Positions 52,482 through 61,832 of a stretch of 64,000 nucleotides of DNA are shown piece after piece. The notes beneath the pieces are model-generated. The model saw only the letters and a program-made list of their open reading frames with translations, was not told the DNA's origin and did not search any database. Each line of letters starts with the position of its first letter. The stretch's first letter is position 1. The stretch is from Ramlibacter pallidus. Its GTDB lineage: Bacteria > Pseudomonadota > Gammaproteobacteria > Burkholderiales > Burkholderiaceae_C. A program made the position numbers and the translations under genes. Location: assembly GCF_015070875.1 (NCBI RefSeq), contig NZ_JADDIV010000001.1, positions 837,144 through 901,143 on the forward strand, given 5' to 3'.

Positions 52482-53344
52482 ACGCGCCGACCGCCGCGGA
52501 CCTCCAGGTCGTGCTGGCCCTGGCCCGTGGCCGCACGCTGGCGCAGGCCGCGCAGCGCCTCGGCGCCGATGCCTCCACGGTGTTCCGTTCGCTGCAGAAG
52601 ATCGAGAAGAACCTCGGCCAGCGGCTGTTCGAACGCTCGCGCGAGGGCTACCTGCCGCTGGAGGCGGCGCAGGCGATCGCCGCGCACGCCGAACGCATCG
52701 AAGCCGAACTCGAGGCCGCGCGCGCGGTCTTGCGCGGCCCGGGCGAAGAGGTGTCCGGGCGCGTGCGCGTCAGCACGACCGACTCCGTGCTGCGGGGACT
52801 GGTGCTGCCCTCCCTCCCCCTGCTGGCGCGCAGGCATCCAGCGCTGCAGCTGGAACTCGACGCCACGAAGGAAGCGGTCAGCCTGACGCGGCGGGACGCC
52901 GACCTGGCGCTGCGCGCCACGCCCAGGCCGCCGCAGCACCTGGTGGGGCGGCACCTGGGCACCATCCGCTTCGTGGCCTGCGTCGGCAAGGCCATGCCGG
53001 CCGCGCAGCGCCGGCGCCCGCTGGAAGCCCACGCATGGATTGGCGCGGACGAGGGCATGCCGGAGCATCCCAGCGTGCGCTGGCGGCGCAAGCAACTGCC
53101 GCGCGTGACGCCCCGCCTGCTGGTGGACACCATCTCGGCCGTGGTGGACGTGGTGCGCGCCGGGCTGGGCGCCGGGGTCGTGCCGCTCTTCATGCTGGAG
53201 CGGGAGACCGACCTGGTGCCGCTCGGCCCGCCGCTGGAAGGCTGCAGTTCGGAGCTGTGGCTGCTGGCGCACCCGGAGTCGCGCCACCTGCGGCGCATCG
53301 CCGCCACATACCAGCACTTCGGCGAGCACCTCGTGCTGCCCTGA
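52454..53344 (+). CDS. LysR-family transcriptional regulator
   Basis: 296-residue LysR regulator. The winged HTH is in LQVVLALARGRTLAQAAQRLGA and STVFRSLQKIEKNLGQRLFER, followed by the effector domain. No ribosome site precedes the ATG; it may start further in, which would place the second palindrome in the leader. Divergent from the GST pair, so it probably regulates them and itself. Confidence 0.88.
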   Translation: MKTLIAPSQYAPTAADLQVVLALARGRTLAQAAQRLGADASTVFRSLQKIEKNLGQRLFERSREGYLPLEAAQAIAAHAERIEAELEAARAVLRGPGEEVSGRVRVSTTDSVLRGLVLPSLPLLARRHPALQLELDATKEAVSLTRRDADLALRATPRPPQHLVGRHLGTIRFVACVGKAMPAAQRRRPLEAHAWIGADEGMPEHPSVRWRRKQLPRVTPRLLVDTISAVVDVVRAGLGAGVVPLFMLERETDLVPLGPPLEGCSSELWLLAHPESRHLRRIAATYQHFGEHLVLP

Positions 53345-53385
53345 AAGCGCCTTCATCCCGCGGAACGCGCCGCTGGTCGTGTTCG

Positions 53386-53400
53386 CGTCTGTAACAGACG
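53386..53400. promoter_or_regulatory. CGTCTGT-A-ACAGACG inverted repeat
   Basis: A perfect 7-bp inverted repeat around one A, 28 nt before the DUF1631 gene start. It has the size of a dimeric regulator site and lies where a promoter is expected. It could also be a small hairpin closing the LysR transcript, though no U run follows. Confidence 0.4.
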
Positions 53401-53428
53401 TGACGAAGGCGGCCGCCGTCAGGTATCG

Positions 53429-55915
53429 ATGAGCCTGCGTCGCCGCTCCTGCATAGACTGCGGTGCTGAAATGGCCGCATTACCCGCCATCGCGAAGCAG
53501 TGCACGGATCTCGCCGGTGCCCGTGCGTCCGCCCTCCTGGGCCGGGCCATCGACCAGGCGATCGCGGGCCTGCAGCAGGAAGAACAGCGCTGCCCCCTGG
53601 TGGCGCAGCGCCGTGAACTGGCCGATGCATGGCTGGAACTCACCCGCCGGCGCGACGACTGGGCGCAGCGCTATGCCCATGCGCTCGACCGCGCCCGTGC
53701 GGAAGTGGAGCCCGTGGCGACGGCGAAGGCGGCCCCGGACCGCTTCGGCGGCCTGTCCCTGGTCGACGACGAAGCGGTGGTCCACGAGATCGAAAGCGCA
53801 CGGGTGCTGCAGCTGATCGCACCCCGCCTGGAGCAACCGCTGACGGAACTCGACGGACTGATGAGCACGGCGCTCGGCCTCGAAACCGTCCACCCCGAAC
53901 AGAACCCGCTGCGGCCGCAGGTGTTCGCGCGCGCCTTGCAGGAGTTGATGCAGGCGCCGCCGCAGCCCGGGCTGCCCAAGATCTGGGCGCGCCACCTTGC
54001 GGCACCGCTCGCCGAGGAGGTCGCGGGCCTCTATGGTGATGCGCTGAAGGTGCTGCGCGGGGCCAGGCTCGCGACGGCGACATACCGCGTGCTGCCCACC
54101 GCCTCCGCGGTGGCGGCCGCGGCCCCGCAGCCGACCGCACCACCCGCGCAGGCCGGATCGGGCGGCGGTGGCGGACAGGGCACCGGCACCGGCACGGGCG
54201 GTGGCAGCGGCCTGGCCGGCCACGACGGGCCAGGAGCGGGCGGTGGCGCCGGCCTCGGCAACTCCGGCGTGGGGGGTGCCGCTTCGCTCGGTGGCGCATC
54301 CTGGGCCGACCTTTCCGGCTACCAGCTCGGCGACGAGCTGTTCCAGAACTTCCTCTTCTCGCGCGCGCAACCTTCGACCCAGCCGCTGGCGCCTGCGTAC
54401 TACGCACGCATCGACCAGCAGGTCGCCGCCGTCGAAGCAGGCGCGGAGAACTACGAGCCGTACGAGGCGCAGGTCGTCCACCAGCAGCGCACGCTGGCAC
54501 CGGTCGAACGCCCGCCGCGCGCGGTCGCCACCACGCGCGAGCTGGACGACGCGGTCTGGGGCCGCTGGGCGCAGGCGCGCGAACGTTCGCTGCACCGCTC
54601 GCGCCTGAAGAAGGAAGCGAAGCAGGTCGGCCAGGTGCTGGGCCTGGAGGTGGTGCGCAAGCTCGTCGACCAGGTGGCGCAGGACCCGCGCCTGCTCGCG
54701 CCGGTTCGCGAAGCCATCGTCGCCGTCGAACCCGCGCTGCTGCGGCTCGCGCTGGCGGAGCCCCGCTTCTTCAGCGAGGAAGACCACGCCGGCCGCCGCC
54801 TCGTGGAGCGCGTGGCGGAGCGCAGCTTCCGCTACAACGACGAGTTCTCCAGCGAGTTCCAGGAGTTCTTCACCGGGGTCCGTTCCGCCTTCCAGGGCCT
54901 GAACGAACAGGACGTCCAGGACGACCAGCCGTTCGCGCAGGTGCTGCGCAAGCTGGAGGAGCACTGGACCGCCGAAGACACGGTGGAAGAGCGCGGCCGC
55001 AAGATCGCGGTCGACGCGATCCACTTCGCCGAGGCGCGCGAAGCCGAGGCCGCGCAGATCGCCTGGACCCTGAGCCAGCGCTCCGACCTGGAGGGCGTGC
55101 CGGCCGTGGTGCAGGACTTCCTGTACGGGCCGTGGTCGCTGGTGATGGCGCACGCGCGCCTCACCGAACCGGACAACAAGATGGATCCGGGCGGCTGGAC
55201 CGCCGTGGTCACCGACCTGCTGTGGAGCGTGAAGCCGGAGCAGACCCTGCGCGACCCGGCCCGCCTGTTCACCACCGTCCCCGGCATGCTGGAGCGCCTG
55301 CGCAGCGGCATGAACCTGCTGGGCCAGGAGCATGCCGAGAACGACACCTTCTTCGGCGCCCTCGAGAAACTGCACAGTCCGGTGCTGCGCCTGCGGGCGA
55401 AGAGCCGCCGCGCGGCACAGGGACTCGAGGCGGTGCCGGAGGTCGACCCGGCGCTGCTGTCGACCGAACGCCAGAAGCCGCGCGCCCCCGGTGGCGATCC
55501 CTGGCTGTCGCGCCGGGAACTGCATGCGGCCGGCTTCGAGGACGAACAGCCCAGCGGCCCGGCACCGCTCGAAGCCCAGGGCGAGGCGGACGAGGACGTC
55601 AACGTCGCGGCCGTGATCGCCAGCCTGCGGCAAGGCAGCTGGGTCGACCTGTTCGCGCGCGGCCGCTGGCGCCGTGCCAGCCTGACCTGGGTCAGCAGCC
55701 GCGCGACCCTCTTCATGTTCGTCAGCAACGGCGGCCAGCCGCATTCGATGACGCGCCGCAGCCTCGAGCGGCTGCTGCGCGACCGCCTGCTGCGCCCGGT
55801 CGAGGCCGGTGCCGTGGTGCCGCGCGCCATCGAAGCGCTGTCCCAGCAGCGCGCGCACGCCGGTGCCCCGCCGCCGCCGCGGCGCATGGCCGGAGAGGTC
55901 CGCCTCGCCGCGTGA
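53429..55915 (+). CDS. DUF1631 family protein
   Basis: 828-residue DUF1631 protein, often misannotated as thymidine phosphorylase. An N-terminal helical part is separated by a Gly/Ala-rich linker (about residues 240-290) from a large helical middle. A C-terminal module (about residues 740-800, WVDLFARGRWRRASLTWVSS and the following FMFVSNGGQP) has a small beta-barrel look that may be PilZ-like. No signal peptide or membrane segment. An internal ATG at codon 15 is an alternative start. It overlaps the next gene (GTGA). Function unknown. Confidence 0.8.
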   Translation: MSLRRRSCIDCGAEMAALPAIAKQCTDLAGARASALLGRAIDQAIAGLQQEEQRCPLVAQRRELADAWLELTRRRDDWAQRYAHALDRARAEVEPVATAKAAPDRFGGLSLVDDEAVVHEIESARVLQLIAPRLEQPLTELDGLMSTALGLETVHPEQNPLRPQVFARALQELMQAPPQPGLPKIWARHLAAPLAEEVAGLYGDALKVLRGARLATATYRVLPTASAVAAAAPQPTAPPAQAGSGGGGGQGTGTGTGGGSGLAGHDGPGAGGGAGLGNSGVGGAASLGGASWADLSGYQLGDELFQNFLFSRAQPSTQPLAPAYYARIDQQVAAVEAGAENYEPYEAQVVHQQRTLAPVERPPRAVATTRELDDAVWGRWAQARERSLHRSRLKKEAKQVGQVLGLEVVRKLVDQVAQDPRLLAPVREAIVAVEPALLRLALAEPRFFSEEDHAGRRLVERVAERSFRYNDEFSSEFQEFFTGVRSAFQGLNEQDVQDDQPFAQVLRKLEEHWTAEDTVEERGRKIAVDAIHFAEAREAEAAQIAWTLSQRSDLEGVPAVVQDFLYGPWSLVMAHARLTEPDNKMDPGGWTAVVTDLLWSVKPEQTLRDPARLFTTVPGMLERLRSGMNLLGQEHAENDTFFGALEKLHSPVLRLRAKSRRAAQGLEAVPEVDPALLSTERQKPRAPGGDPWLSRRELHAAGFEDEQPSGPAPLEAQGEADEDVNVAAVIASLRQGSWVDLFARGRWRRASLTWVSSRATLFMFVSNGGQPHSMTRRSLERLLRDRLLRPVEAGAVVPRAIEALSQQRAHAGAPPPPRRMAGEVRLAA

Positions 55916-56163
55916 GCGGACGCTACACTGCGTCCGTGCCTGCCCTTCCCGCGTCTCCCGTGCAGCCGCAGCTCTGCCCCCTGTGCGGGCAGTCCAACCG
56001 CTGTGCCATGGAAGTGCAGCGGGAGACCGGCGTCCCCCAGGGCGACTGCTGGTGCACGCAGGTGGACTTCAGCGCCGAGCTGCTCGCGCGCGTGCCGCCG
56101 GCCGCGCAACGCCTGGCCTGCATCTGCGCCGCCTGTGCCGCCAAGGGCACGCCGGCCGCGTGA
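55912..56163 (+). CDS. cysteine-rich CWC family protein
   Basis: 83-residue protein with nine cysteines in a CWC-type arrangement: LCPLCGQSNRCAMEV, then GDCWCTQVDF and RLACICAACA. It probably binds one or two metal ions. The GTG start overlaps the DUF1631 stop and its own stop overlaps the GTG of the MFS gene, so three genes are linked by GTGA junctions. A second GTG eight codons on is possible. Role unknown. Confidence 0.85.
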   Translation: MSGRYTASVPALPASPVQPQLCPLCGQSNRCAMEVQRETGVPQGDCWCTQVDFSAELLARVPPAAQRLACICAACAAKGTPAA

Positions 56164-57629
56164 CGGACCCGGGTTCCATCGCCGCCCTGCGCGAGCGCCA
56201 CGGCGCCCGCTACCGCTGGCTGCTGCTGATGTCGGTGATGGTCGGCACGATGGCGTCGATCATGTCGTCGACCGTGGTCAACGTCGCCATTCCCGACATG
56301 ACGCACCACTTCACGCTCAACCAGGAGCGCGCGCAGTGGGTCAGCTCGGGCTTCATGGTCGCCATGACGGTCTCCATGCTCACGACGCCATGGCTGCTGG
56401 CGCGCTACGGCTACCGCAGGACGTATGTTGGCACCATGCTGCTGCTGATGGCGGGCGGCATCGCTGGCGGCGTCGCCGCGCATTTCCCGGTGGTGCTCGC
56501 CGCCCGCGTCGCCGAAGGCCTGGCCGCCGGCGTGGTGCAGCCGATCCCGGCGATCATCATGTTGCGCGCCTTCGAGCCGCACGAGCAGGGCCGCGCCAGC
56601 GGCATCTTCGGCATGGGCGTGGTGCTCGCGCCGGCGCTCGGGCCCAGCATCGGCGGGCTGCTGGTGGACTGGTGGGGCTGGCGCTCGATCTTCTTCATGG
56701 TGCTGCCCTTCTGCCTGCTGTCGATCTGGCTGGCGTACCGGTACGTGCCGACCAGCGCGCCGGGCGGCGCCGCGGCGCAGGGCAAGGGGCCGAGGCTCGA
56801 CTGGCGCGGACTCCTGCTGGGAAGCACCGGCACGCTGTGCCTGCTCAATGGCCTGGTGGAAGTGCGCGGTGGCGACCCCTGGCTGGCGGCCGCGTTGCTG
56901 GCCGGCGCCGCCGCCGCGCTCGCCGCGACGCTGGCCTGGCTGCGGCACGCCGCGCGCAGCGGCCGCGAGCCGCTGCTGAACCTCGACCTGTTCGCGCACC
57001 GGACCTATGCCTTCGGCTCGCTGGTGGCCTTCATCTACGGCATCGCGCTGTTCGGCTCGACGTACCTGCTGCCGGTGTACATGCAGCTCGGTCTGGCTCT
57101 GCCCGCTTCGCACGTGGGAACCATCCTGCTGCCCTCGGGCATCGTGCTGGCGGTCACGATCGGGGTGGCGGGGCGCCTGACCAACCGCCTGCCCACCCGC
57201 GTCATGGTCGGTGGCGGGCTGGTGCTGCTGGCGCTCTCCTTCGCGCTCATGCCCACGATCGGATTGCAGAGCCCGCTGGCGCTGCTGGTGGCGTGGGCGA
57301 TCCTGGGGCGCATCGGCCTGGGCTTCATCCTGCCCTCGCTGAACCTCGGCGCGATGCGCCCGCTGGACCGCGCGCAGATCGCGCAAGGCGCGAGCGCCAT
57401 CAACTTCGTGCGCATGCTGGGCGGCGCCGCCGGCGTGAGCCTGTGCGCGATCGTGCTCGAATGGCGCATCGCCGCGCACGGGGACGTGCTCACCCGCGCC
57501 GGCACCAGCCCCGCGCGGCTGGCCGCCTTCAACGAGTCGTTCCTGCTGCTGGCCGCCATCTGCGCCCTCGCCGTGGTGGCGGCCTGGCAGCTGCGCGACG
57601 CGCCCCGCGCGGGCGCGGCTGCCCAATAA
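56160..57629 (+). CDS. DHA2-family MFS drug:H+ antiporter
   Basis: 489-residue major facilitator with about 14 hydrophobic helices, as in the EmrB/QacA group. Motif blocks include STVVNVAIPDMTHHF in helix 1, QWVSSGFMVAMTVSM, and GFGMGVVLAPALGPSIGG-like residues (here GMGVVLAPALGPSIGGLL, motif C of exporters). No HlyD-type adaptor gene is nearby. GTG start coupled to the CWC gene. Substrate unknown. Confidence 0.9.
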   Translation: MTDPGSIAALRERHGARYRWLLLMSVMVGTMASIMSSTVVNVAIPDMTHHFTLNQERAQWVSSGFMVAMTVSMLTTPWLLARYGYRRTYVGTMLLLMAGGIAGGVAAHFPVVLAARVAEGLAAGVVQPIPAIIMLRAFEPHEQGRASGIFGMGVVLAPALGPSIGGLLVDWWGWRSIFFMVLPFCLLSIWLAYRYVPTSAPGGAAAQGKGPRLDWRGLLLGSTGTLCLLNGLVEVRGGDPWLAAALLAGAAAALAATLAWLRHAARSGREPLLNLDLFAHRTYAFGSLVAFIYGIALFGSTYLLPVYMQLGLALPASHVGTILLPSGIVLAVTIGVAGRLTNRLPTRVMVGGGLVLLALSFALMPTIGLQSPLALLVAWAILGRIGLGFILPSLNLGAMRPLDRAQIAQGASAINFVRMLGGAAGVSLCAIVLEWRIAAHGDVLTRAGTSPARLAAFNESFLLLAAICALAVVAAWQLRDAPRAGAAAQ

Positions 57630-57636
57630 TGGATCC

Positions 57637-58401
57637 ATGTGCCAGCTGCTCGGGATGAACTGCAACACGCCGACCGACGTGACGTTCAGCTTCGCGGGCT
57701 TCCGGCAGCGCGGCGGCCGCACCGACCATCACGCCGACGGCTGGGGCATCGCCTTCTTCGAGGGACTGGGCCTTCGGCATTTCGTCGACCACCAGCCCGC
57801 CTGTGATTCGCCGGTGGCCGACCTGATCCGCCGCTACCCCATCAAGAGCCGCCACGTCGTCGCGCACATCCGCAAGGCGACGCAGGGCGAGGTCGCGCTG
57901 CAGAACTGCCACCCGTTCGTGCGCGAGCTGTGGGGCCGCTACTGGGTGTTCGCCCACAACGGCGACCTCCAGGACTTCCACCCGCGCCTGCACGCCAGCT
58001 TCCGTCCGGTGGGTTCGACCGACAGCGAGCGCGCGTTCTGCTGGCTGATGCAGGAGATGGCGAAGTCGCACGCCGGCGTGCCGAGCGTGGAGGAGCTGAC
58101 GCTGACGCTGCGCGAGCTGACGCCCTGGATCGCGAAGCACGGGCGCTTCAACTTCCTGCTGTCCAACGGGGACGCCCTGTGGGCGCACTGCTCGACCCAC
58201 CTCTACTACGTGGAGCGCCGGCATCCGTTCGCGCATGCGCAACTGACCGACGAGGACCTGAGCATGGACTTCGCGCAGCACACCACGCCGGACGACCGCG
58301 TGGCGGTCGTGGTGACCGCGCCGCTGACCGTCAACGAGCCGTGGACGCCGTTCCAGCCCGGGGAGCTGAAGGTGTTCGTGGACGGCCGGGCGCTCGCCTG
58401 A
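57637..58401 (+). CDS. class II glutamine amidotransferase (YafJ type)
   Basis: 254-residue Ntn-type amidotransferase domain without a synthase domain. Cys2 (MCQLLGMN) is the nucleophile after Met removal; the GRTDHHADGWGIAFF, VVAHIRKATQG and FAHNGDLQDF segments build the glutaminase site. Related proteins include YafJ and the ergothioneine enzyme EgtC. Starts 7 nt after the MFS stop and faces gshB. Reaction unknown. Confidence 0.88.
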   Translation: MCQLLGMNCNTPTDVTFSFAGFRQRGGRTDHHADGWGIAFFEGLGLRHFVDHQPACDSPVADLIRRYPIKSRHVVAHIRKATQGEVALQNCHPFVRELWGRYWVFAHNGDLQDFHPRLHASFRPVGSTDSERAFCWLMQEMAKSHAGVPSVEELTLTLRELTPWIAKHGRFNFLLSNGDALWAHCSTHLYYVERRHPFAHAQLTDEDLSMDFAQHTTPDDRVAVVVTAPLTVNEPWTPFQPGELKVFVDGRALA

Positions 58402-58404
58402 GCC

Positions 58405-59367
58405 TCAGAGCACCGTGCGGTCGCGGTCGACCGCTTCCTCCAGCGCGTCGATGAACATCGCCGGCACGTCGAAGCCGGCCTGCTGCGTGATCTCCTGGAA
58501 GCAGGTCGGGCTGGTGACGTTGATCTCGGTCAGGCAGTCGCCGATGACGTCCAGGCCGATCAGCAGCAGCCCGCGCTGCACCAGCAGCGGCCCGATGGTC
58601 TCCGCGATCTCGCGGTCGCGCTCCGTCAGCGGCTGCGCGACGCCCTTGCCGCCAGCGGCCAGGTTGCCGCGGATCTCGCTGCCCTGCGGGATGCGCGCCA
58701 GGCTGAAGGGCACAGGCTTGCCCCCGATCACCAGCACGCGCTTGTCGCCCTGGGAGATCTCCGGCACGTAGCGCTGCACCATGAGCGTGGTCGCGCCGTC
58801 GTGGTTCAGCGTCTCGATGATGGACCCGAGGTTCATGCCGTCCGGGCCGACGCGGAAGATGCCCATGCCGCCCATGCCGTCGAGCGGCTTGAGGATGATG
58901 TCGCCGTGCTCTTCGTGGAAGCGGCGCACGTCGGCGGCCTGGCGCGTGACCAGCGTCGGGCTGACGAACTGGGGGAACTCCATGATCGCCAGCTTCTCCG
59001 GGTGGTCGCGCAGCGCCGCGGGCTTGTTGAACACCTTCGCGCCCTCCCGCTCGGCCTGTTCGAGCAGGTGCGTCGCATAGAAGTACTCGTCGTCGAACGG
59101 CGGGTCCTTGCGCATGACCACCGCGTCGAACTCGCGCAGCGCATGCACCGGGGTGCGCGCCTCCTGGAACCATTCCTCGTCCTCGCCCGTGAGCACGATC
59201 TCGCGCACCCTGGCCTCGACGAGGCTGCCCGAGCGCCAGCCGAGGTCACGCGGTTCGCAGGCGGAGACGCGGTGGCCGCGCCGCTGCGCCTCGCGCATCA
59301 TGGAAAAGGTGGTGTCCTTGTAGATCTTGAAGACCTCGAGCGGGTCGGCGACGAAGAGGATGTTCAT
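58405..59367 (-). CDS. gshB: glutathione synthetase
   Basis: 320-residue ATP-grasp enzyme joining gamma-Glu-Cys and glycine. Recognised by the N-terminus ILFVADPLEVFKIYKDTTF, VVMRKDPPFDDEY, ILKPLDGMGGMGIFR and the C-terminal INVTSPTCFQEI. Its start overlaps the stop of the alpha/beta-hydrolase gene (ATGA). A gshA gene is not in the neighbourhood. With several GSTs in this window it supplies their cofactor. Confidence 0.96.
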   Translation of the reverse strand: MNILFVADPLEVFKIYKDTTFSMMREAQRRGHRVSACEPRDLGWRSGSLVEARVREIVLTGEDEEWFQEARTPVHALREFDAVVMRKDPPFDDEYFYATHLLEQAEREGAKVFNKPAALRDHPEKLAIMEFPQFVSPTLVTRQAADVRRFHEEHGDIILKPLDGMGGMGIFRVGPDGMNLGSIIETLNHDGATTLMVQRYVPEISQGDKRVLVIGGKPVPFSLARIPQGSEIRGNLAAGGKGVAQPLTERDREIAETIGPLLVQRGLLLIGLDVIGDCLTEINVTSPTCFQEITQQAGFDVPAMFIDALEEAVDRDRTVL

Positions 59368-60347
59368 GGAGCGGATGGATCTTTCGCGTCACTGTCGCAC
59401 AAATCGCCGTGCACGGCGCGCGCCGCCTCGTCCAGCCATGCCGCCGTCGCGGCTGCTGCGGTGACGGGCAGCATGTGGCCGCCGTCGACGACGCGCAGGT
59501 CCGCGGCGGGCAGCTTCGCCTGCAGCGCCGCGCCCTGCGCCTGCCAGTCCAGCACGCGGTCGCCCCGGCCGTACAGCACGTGCACCGGCAGGCGGATCTC
59601 GCCATAGCGCTCCTGCTGCGGCAGCAGGTCGGCCTCCACCGCGGCCATGTCCTCGGACGCCGCGATGAACGCGGAGGGCCGAAGGGTCATCAGCCCGCCG
59701 CCGCGCACCGCGAAATCGCGCGGCGCCCGGTCGGGCCCGAACAGCGCGGCCATCGCCGCCGGCGTGTTGGCGATCGCGACCGGCGCGGAGAACGTGTGCG
59801 CGAAAAGGCGCCGCAGCCAGGGCGTGCGGATCGCCATGGGGCGGAAAGGACGCGGCACGTGCGGCTGGAAGTGCGTCAGCGGCGCGATGAGCGCGAGTCC
59901 CGCGATGCCCTCCGGCTCCTGCAACGCGACCGAGAGGGCGATGGCGCCGCCCAGCGAATGGCCGACCAGCAGCGGCTTGCGTTCGAACCGCATGGCGCGG
60001 ATGAAGCCGGCGACCAGGCGGGCCTGCGCCGCGATGCCGGCCTTGCCGGCATCGGCGCGGGGGGAGTGGCCGGCGCCGGGCCGGTCCACCAGCACCACGC
60101 GCCACCGCGTCGCGAGCTCCTTCAGCGGGAGGTAGTCGAAGTTGCGCGACTCGCCGGCCAGGCCGTGCACCAGCACCAGGGGCGGGCCATCGCCCAGGCT
60201 GCGGTAGTGCAGGCGTTCGCCGTCGACTTCCAGCCATTGCCCGCGCGGCGGAAAGGCCGCCGTGACGCGGCGCGCCAGGAAGAAGGTGAACAGCGCCACC
60301 ACGGCGAGCGTGAACAGCAGCAGCAACAGGAAGTTCAGGACGGTCAT
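59364..60347 (-). CDS. membrane-anchored alpha/beta hydrolase
   Basis: 327-residue alpha/beta hydrolase. An N-terminal hydrophobic segment (about residues 4-24, LNFLLLLLFTLAVVALFTFF) anchors it. The oxyanion motif is VLVHGLAGESRNF, the nucleophile elbow GHSLGG, the acid Asp in YGRGDRVLDW, and the His in DGGHMLP. Eight nt after the monooxygenase gene and coupled to gshB. Probably an esterase acting on the product of the monooxygenase; this is inferred from gene order. Confidence 0.88.
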   Translation of the reverse strand: MTVLNFLLLLLFTLAVVALFTFFLARRVTAAFPPRGQWLEVDGERLHYRSLGDGPPLVLVHGLAGESRNFDYLPLKELATRWRVVLVDRPGAGHSPRADAGKAGIAAQARLVAGFIRAMRFERKPLLVGHSLGGAIALSVALQEPEGIAGLALIAPLTHFQPHVPRPFRPMAIRTPWLRRLFAHTFSAPVAIANTPAAMAALFGPDRAPRDFAVRGGGLMTLRPSAFIAASEDMAAVEADLLPQQERYGEIRLPVHVLYGRGDRVLDWQAQGAALQAKLPAADLRVVDGGHMLPVTAAAATAAWLDEAARAVHGDLCDSDAKDPSAP

Positions 60348-60355
60348 GCGAGGCC

Positions 60356-61828
60356 TCAGCGCAGGGGTTCGCCGCGGCGGCCGAAGCGCAGCGCGCCGTC
60401 GCGCAGCGGGCCGAACTTCAGCGCGAACAGGTCGAGGAGGTAGTTCTGGTGGATGCGCCAGGGCTTGCGCGTCCCCTGCCGCGGAAGTTCGCCGGCGGCG
60501 CGTTGCGCGTAGCCGGAGCGCAGGTCGATCGCCGGCCGCAGTTCGCCGGCGGATCCATCGCGCACCGCCATGCAGACGTCCAGGCCCTTGGCACGCAGGT
60601 GGTTCAGGATGCGGCACACCTGCCGCGCGATGAGTTCGGCCTTCAGCGTCCAGGAGGCATTGGTGTAGCCCATCGACAGCGCGAGGTTGGGCACGCCGCT
60701 GAGCATCATGCCCTTGTACGACAGGGCATCGGCCACCTGCACCGGCCGGCCGTCCACCGTGAGGCGCGCACCGCCCAACATCTGGAGCTCGAGTCCGGTC
60801 GCGGTGACCACGATGTCCGCGGGGAGTTCCTGGCCGGAGGCGAGCCGCAGGCCGGCCGCGGTGAAGGCGGCGATCTCTCCGGTCACGATGTCCGCGCGGC
60901 CCGAGCGCAAGGCCCGGAACATCTGCGCGTCCGGGTCGATGCACAGGCGCTGGTCCCACGGGTCGTAGCGTGGCTGCAGATGGCGCGCCTCGACGCGACC
61001 GCCCCCCTGCTTCACGGCCTGCCGCACCAGCCAGTCACGCACGGCGGCGGGGCGGCGGCGCGAGAGCTGGAAGAAGGCCAGCGACAGCAGCACGTTCTTC
61101 CAGCGGATCAGTCCGTACGCCCAGCGCCGCGGCAGCAGGCGCTGCAGCAGGGCCCCGAAGCCGTCGCGCGCCGGCAGCGCGAGGATGTAGCTGGGCGAAC
61201 GCTGCAGCAGGGTGACGTGCGCGGCCACCGCGGCGAGCGACGGCAGGAGCGTCACCGCCGTCGCGCCGCTGCCGATCACCACCACCCGCCGGCCCGCCAG
61301 CGCGAGGTCCTCCGGCCAGTGCTGGGGGTGCACGATGCGGCCGGCGAAGGTCTCCTGGCCCGGCCAGCGCGGCGCGTGGCCCTGCGCGTAGTCGTAGTAG
61401 CCGCTGCAGAAGAACACGAAGCGGCAGGTGATGTGCAGCAGCGCTCCCTCGGCCTGCACCTCCAGCGTCCAGCGCGCGTGCGCCGAGTCCCAATGGGCCG
61501 CGACCACGCGGTGGCCGAAGCGGATCTGCTCCAGCGTGCCTTCCGCCCGGGCCGTGTCCGCGATGTAGCGGCGGATGTCCGGGCCCTGCGCGATGGTGGC
61601 ATCGCTCGTCCACGGCCGGAAGCTGTAGCCCAGGGTGAACATGTCGGAGTCGGAGCGCACGCCGGGATAGCGGAACAGGTCCCAGGTGCCGCCGATCGCG
61701 CCGCGTCCTTCGAGGATGACGAAGCGCTCCCGCGGGCAGCGCTGCCGCAGGTGGTGGGCCGCGGCGATGCCGGAGAGGCCGGCGCCGACCACGACCACGT
61801 CGAAGTCGGTGGACGTGCCGTGGGACAT
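60356..61828 (-). CDS. flavin-containing Baeyer-Villiger-type monooxygenase
   Basis: 490-residue FAD/NADPH monooxygenase. The FAD site is VVVVGAGLSGIAAAHHL, the BVMO fingerprint FxGxxxHxxxWP appears as FAGRIVHPQHWP, and the NADPH Rossmann motif is VVVIGSGATAV. The length and layout resemble MymA of M. tuberculosis. It follows the SDR gene by 4 nt. It should insert oxygen into a ketone or oxidise a heteroatom; natural substrate unknown. Confidence 0.9.
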   Translation of the reverse strand: MSHGTSTDFDVVVVGAGLSGIAAAHHLRQRCPRERFVILEGRGAIGGTWDLFRYPGVRSDSDMFTLGYSFRPWTSDATIAQGPDIRRYIADTARAEGTLEQIRFGHRVVAAHWDSAHARWTLEVQAEGALLHITCRFVFFCSGYYDYAQGHAPRWPGQETFAGRIVHPQHWPEDLALAGRRVVVIGSGATAVTLLPSLAAVAAHVTLLQRSPSYILALPARDGFGALLQRLLPRRWAYGLIRWKNVLLSLAFFQLSRRRPAAVRDWLVRQAVKQGGGRVEARHLQPRYDPWDQRLCIDPDAQMFRALRSGRADIVTGEIAAFTAAGLRLASGQELPADIVVTATGLELQMLGGARLTVDGRPVQVADALSYKGMMLSGVPNLALSMGYTNASWTLKAELIARQVCRILNHLRAKGLDVCMAVRDGSAGELRPAIDLRSGYAQRAAGELPRQGTRKPWRIHQNYLLDLFALKFGPLRDGALRFGRRGEPLR

Positions 61829-61832
61829 GCTG

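Noticed and set aside
53480..55858. A 792-codon minus-strand frame across the DUF1631 gene
   Set aside because: Composition is typical of an antisense shadow; the plus-strand frame matches a known family and is coupled to the next gene.
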